A stretch of DNA of 64,000 bases from Salinibacterium hongtaonis (GTDB lineage: Bacteria; Actinomycetota; Actinomycetes; Actinomycetales; Microbacteriaceae): the NCBI RefSeq assembly GCF_003065485.1, contig NZ_CP026951.1:2604001-2668000 (forward strand), written 5' to 3'. The notes under the pieces are model-generated. The model searched no databases. It was given only the letters and a program-made list of their open reading frames with translations, and was not told the DNA's origin. Of this stretch, positions 61,374 through 64,000 are shown one piece after another. The translations under genes and the position numbers were made by a program. Numbering within the stretch: the first letter of the stretch is position 1; each line of letters opens with the position of its first letter.

Positions 61374-62618
61374 CTACGACGCAGGCAACCAGGTTCGCGC
61401 CGCCGTGACGAGGGCGGTGACACCCAGCGTGATGGTCGGCTCGATAACGGGGGCGTAGTGCGGCGAGTGGTTCGACGGCACTGTGAGCAGAGCGGGGTCG
61501 GTCATGTCTCCCGTGGTGAACAGTGAGGGATCCGTTCCGCCGAGCAGCCAGTACGAGAGTGGCGCTCCCGAACTCGTCGCGAGGATTCCCACATCCTCGC
61601 TGCCGGCTCCCGCACCGGGGTCCATGATCTTGTCTTTGCCCAGCCAATCGGCAAAGGCACCGAGGGTCTTGGCCAGGGCATCCGCATCGTTGGCCACAAT
61701 GGGGAACCGCTCGATTTCGGTGACGGTCGGCTCTTGCGGGGCTCCCGAGGTCGTCGCTTCTCCCTTGACGATTCGGTCGACACTGCTCAGGATGCGCTCG
61801 CGCACGCGGGTGTCGTAGCTGCGGATGTTCAGCTGCAGCTCCGCCTCACCAGGGATGACGTTCGCGGCGTCTCCGGCATGGAAAGACCCCACCGTGAGCA
61901 CTGCCGTTGCCGTGCTCGGAATCTCCCGCGAAATGATGGTCTGCAGGCGGAGCACCGTCGATGCGGCCATGACGACAGGGTCGATCGACGCCTCGGGCAT
62001 CGAGCCGTGAGCACCCTTGCCTACAAGCGTGATGCGCAATGAATCGGATGCTGCATAGGACGGCCCCGCGTGCCCAGCGATCTTGCCAGCAGGCAGGGGT
62101 GCAACGTGTTGCCCCAGCACAATGTCGGGCTTGGGGAACCTGTCGAAGAGCCCGTCGTCGACCATCGTCTGCGCTCCGGCGCCGAGTTCTTCTGCTGGCT
62201 GGAACACGAGCATGAGGGTTCCGGCCCAGCTCCCTTTGTCGGTGATCAGGGCCTCGGCAGCGCCCAGCAGGCACGTTGTGTGCAGGTCGTGGCCGCAAGC
62301 GTGGGCAACAGGGACGACCTTGCCGCTGGCATCCGTCGCCGTCACAGTGCTGGCATAGGGCAGGCCTGTGTCTTCTTTAACCGGGAGGGCATCCATATCG
62401 GCTCGAATAAGCGCGGTGGGCCCGGCGCCATTCTTGAGAATGCCCACGACGCCGGTCTTGCCGACGCCCGTGGTGACCTCGTAGCCGAGTTCGGTGAGCC
62501 GCTTCGCCACGATCTCAGACGTGCGATGCTCCTGGAACCCCAGCTCGGGGTGGCTATGAAGATCGCGGTAAAGATCTTCGAGTGTGGGATTGATCGTGAC
62601 GTTGTCGTGTGCGCTCAT
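61374..62618 (-). CDS. M20-family metallo-amidohydrolase (hippurate/N-acyl-amino acid hydrolase type)
   Basis: A 414-residue dizinc hydrolase cleaving N-acyl amino acids or related amides. Metal motifs are VAHACGHDLHTT near 102-113 (Cys-Gly-His), the AEELGAGA glutamates near 142-149 and the LGQHVAPLPAG histidine near 170. The lid/dimerisation domain covers about 190-300, and a final histidine is in NHSPHYAPV near 388. SD AGGA is 8-9 nt before the ATG. The substrate is not defined. No transporter is adjacent. Confidence 0.9.
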   Translation of the reverse strand: MSAHDNVTINPTLEDLYRDLHSHPELGFQEHRTSEIVAKRLTELGYEVTTGVGKTGVVGILKNGAGPTALIRADMDALPVKEDTGLPYASTVTATDASGKVVPVAHACGHDLHTTCLLGAAEALITDKGSWAGTLMLVFQPAEELGAGAQTMVDDGLFDRFPKPDIVLGQHVAPLPAGKIAGHAGPSYAASDSLRITLVGKGAHGSMPEASIDPVVMAASTVLRLQTIISREIPSTATAVLTVGSFHAGDAANVIPGEAELQLNIRSYDTRVRERILSSVDRIVKGEATTSGAPQEPTVTEIERFPIVANDADALAKTLGAFADWLGKDKIMDPGAGAGSEDVGILATSSGAPLSYWLLGGTDPSLFTTGDMTDPALLTVPSNHSPHYAPVIEPTITLGVTALVTAARTWLPAS

Positions 62619-62756
62619 CTGCCTGATCCTTTGGTTGGAATAGTTCAGCTACTGCCAACCGTGCGTCTGGACGGGCAGCGAACCAATGGCGTTCGGCAGA
62701 CTTTCAGGCGTTGTAACCGCACTCACAGGTAACACCCCGCACAGTTCGGCTCGCTA

Positions 62757-63143
62757 TCAGCCGAGCGCGACGACCAGCCCGAGCACAAAAAGGAGGGCCG
62801 CGACCGGCACCATGGTCCACCGCTCTTTAGGGCTCCGCGACAAGGCGTTCATGACGATCCCCACCAGCGAATAGGCCACGATGACCCAGACCCCGATGTC
62901 GACCACAATGCCCGGCAGAACCGCAGGAACCAGGGCCGCCTTCATAAGAAAAAACCAGGCAAAGACGCAGTACAGGACTATCGACACGACACTCCCCGCC
63001 CGTTTGTTTCGAGGAAGAACCCGATCCTCGCCACCCCAGGCGAATTCGCCCAGGGGAGCGCCGGCAATGAGTGCCGCCTGAAACACGGCGAGCGCGGCAA
63101 GGATGACGCAGAGGGCGATGGCGGCGAAGGCAACAAGGGTCAC
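62757..63143 (-). CDS. Small four-helix membrane protein of unknown function
   Basis: 128 residues, GTG start, with four hydrophobic segments (about 3-25, 53-72, 78-98, 110-127). A short loop contains EFAWGGEDRVLPRNKRAGS near 33-51, which I do not tie to a named family with certainty. A TACATT box lies 7 nt before the GTG, so it is probably leaderless. It stands between the M20 hydrolase and dcd on the same strand. Confidence 0.78.
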   Translation of the reverse strand: MTLVAFAAIALCVILAALAVFQAALIAGAPLGEFAWGGEDRVLPRNKRAGSVVSIVLYCVFAWFFLMKAALVPAVLPGIVVDIGVWVIVAYSLVGIVMNALSRSPKERWTMVPVAALLFVLGLVVALG

Positions 63144-63182
63144 AGTCGAGAATGTATCAGTGACCGCTCGGGCGGCGGATGT

Positions 63183-63788
63183 TTAGTGGCCGAGCGCCCC
63201 AGCATCCGTCACCGAAACGTCGGTGCGGTGAAAGTTGAGGTGCGAGCGCGACGCCGTGGGGCCGCGCTGACCGAGGTAGCGCGAGAACGTCGCGCCGGCG
63301 CCGTAGGGCTTCTGCGAGGGCGACGTGAGCTTGAAGAAGCACAGCTGGCCGATCTTCATTCCCGGCCACAACTTGATGGGCAGGGTTGCAACATTGGACA
63401 GCTCGAGGGTGACGTGACCGGTAAAACCGGGGTCGATGAAGCCGGCCGTGGAGTGGGTGAGCAGGCCGAGACGGCCAAGCGAACTCTTGCCCTCGAGGCG
63501 CGCCGCGATGTCGTCGGGCAGGGTGACCTGCTCGAACGTAGACCCGAGCACGAACTCACCGGGGTGCAGGATGAACGGCTTGTCAGCATCGACCTCAAGC
63601 AGATGAGTTAGCTCCGGCTGATCCTCTGCCGGGTCGATGTAGGGGTACTTGTGGTTGTCGAACAGCCGAAAGAACCGGTCGAGCCGCACGTCGACACTCG
63701 ACGGCTGCACCATCTCTGCCTCAGTCGGGTCGAGGCCAATGCGGCCAGCGGCGAGTTCGGCAGTGATGTCGCGGTCGGAGAGCAGCAT
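63183..63788 (-). CDS. dcd: dCTP deaminase (likely bifunctional, dUMP-forming)
   Basis: Makes dUTP, or directly dUMP as in the mycobacterial Dcd:Dut, from dCTP. It has 201 residues. [16 protein letters not shown] is near 28-43, [31 protein letters not shown]-type core near 78-108, and the catalytic region [21 protein letters not shown] near 111-131 with the conserved glutamate. The C-terminal lid has GQRGPTASR near 174-182. It is a homotrimer in the family. The ATG lies 6 nt after a TATTCT -10 box. Confidence 0.95.
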   Translation of the reverse strand: MLLSDRDITAELAAGRIGLDPTEAEMVQPSSVDVRLDRFFRLFDNHKYPYIDPAEDQPELTHLLEVDADKPFILHPGEFVLGSTFEQVTLPDDIAARLEGKSSLGRLGLLTHSTAGFIDPGFTGHVTLELSNVATLPIKLWPGMKIGQLCFFKLTSPSQKPYGAGATFSRYLGQRGPTASRSHLNFHRTDVSVTDAGALGH

Positions 63789-63794
63789 GTCCCG

Positions 63795-63800
63795 AGAATA
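63795..63800 (-). promoter_or_regulatory. -10 box of dcd (leaderless)
   Basis: TATTCT on the minus strand, 6 nt before the dcd ATG. Confidence 0.55.
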
Positions 63801-63805
63801 GTGGA

Positions 63806-64000
63806 TCAGATGGCTGCGAGCTCTTTGCGCAGCACCACCATGCGCAGGTCGTCGCGAAGCGGCACCCCAAACCGGTCATCCCCGTAAGGGAACTCGCGAA
63901 ACTCACCCGTGCGCGCATAGCCACGCCGCACATAAAAGTCGATCAGCTCGAGGCGGGGCTCGATGACCGTGAGTTCCATGCTCGTGATGCCCCATGCATC
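63806..64000 (-). CDS. GNAT-family N-acetyltransferase, C-terminal part only
   Basis: The last 64 residues of a gene whose start lies beyond the right edge. The text [21 protein letters not shown] (near the window edge) and [13 protein letters not shown] is the typical GNAT motif B region (residues after the acetyl-CoA pyrophosphate loop), ending with the beta-strand that closes the fold. It ends 17 bp before the dcd start. The substrate is unknown. Confidence 0.75.
   Translation of the reverse strand, partial: DAWGITSMELTVIEPRLELIDFYVRRGYARTGEFREFPYGDDRFGVPLRDDLRMVVLRKELAAI

Overview
The window is a high-GC chromosomal segment of an actinobacterium. Several features point to Microbacteriaceae or close kin: a C50 carotenoid cluster with split lycopene cyclase (crtYe/crtYf) and lycopene elongase (crtEb), an HspR/HAIR heat-shock regulon, coenzyme F420 enzymology with an apparent F420-0 uptake cassette, and many genes that start exactly 6 nt after a TANNNT -10 box (leaderless transcripts). 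Family assignments rest on motifs and remembered family features; no database search was run. I saw no rRNA, tRNA, CRISPR array, prophage or intact insertion sequence.

Left part (1-11413): a nine-gene minus-strand operon for reductive pyrimidine or hydantoin catabolism. In transcription order it holds beta-ureidopropionase, dihydropyrimidinase, an F420-type LLM oxidoreductase, a permease/ATPase/permease/lipoprotein ABC importer, a class III aminotransferase and CoA-acylating (methyl)malonate-semialdehyde dehydrogenase (cut by the window edge). A MocR-type regulator diverges from it. Next (11612-16784) come a three-gene ABC importer of the F420-0 type and, convergent to it, cofE (F420-0 glutamyl ligase) overlapping an F420-dependent oxidoreductase. 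A membrane cytochrome b, etfBA, a D,D-carboxypeptidase and fgd (F420-dependent glucose-6-phosphate dehydrogenase) follow. Together these suggest that F420-0 is imported, polyglutamylated by CofE, reduced by Fgd and used by several LLM enzymes.

Middle part (22382-41775): mostly single genes, namely exonuclease III, an AEC transporter, an NtaA-type monooxygenase, an alcohol dehydrogenase, acetyl-CoA synthetase, a GntR regulator and an alpha/beta hydrolase. These are followed by a DesK/NarL-type two-component pair with an ABC-2 exporter, a large Ig-repeat surface protein, threonine aldolase, an OatA-like acyltransferase and another F420-type oxidoreductase. Then comes the heat-shock block on the minus strand: dnaK-grpE-dnaJ-hspR-methyltransferase and clpB. 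HAIR operators lie before dnaK and clpB. dnaK is frameshifted in this sequence by a missing C in a homopolymer.

Right part (49321-64000): an MFS transporter, a PEP-mutase-like enzyme, a MarR protein, then the operon crtE-crtB-crtI-crtYe-crtYf-crtEb. idi diverges from crtE, and a MarR regulator plus MmpL transporter pair resembles crtR and its partner in Corynebacterium. A YciI-like protein, an M20 amidohydrolase, a small membrane protein, dcd and a partial GNAT gene end the window.

The most unusual non-coding structure is a family of five 55-56 bp palindromic elements (GAGGGGTCCCAAATG arms) found only between genes, one copy with compensatory base changes in both arms.
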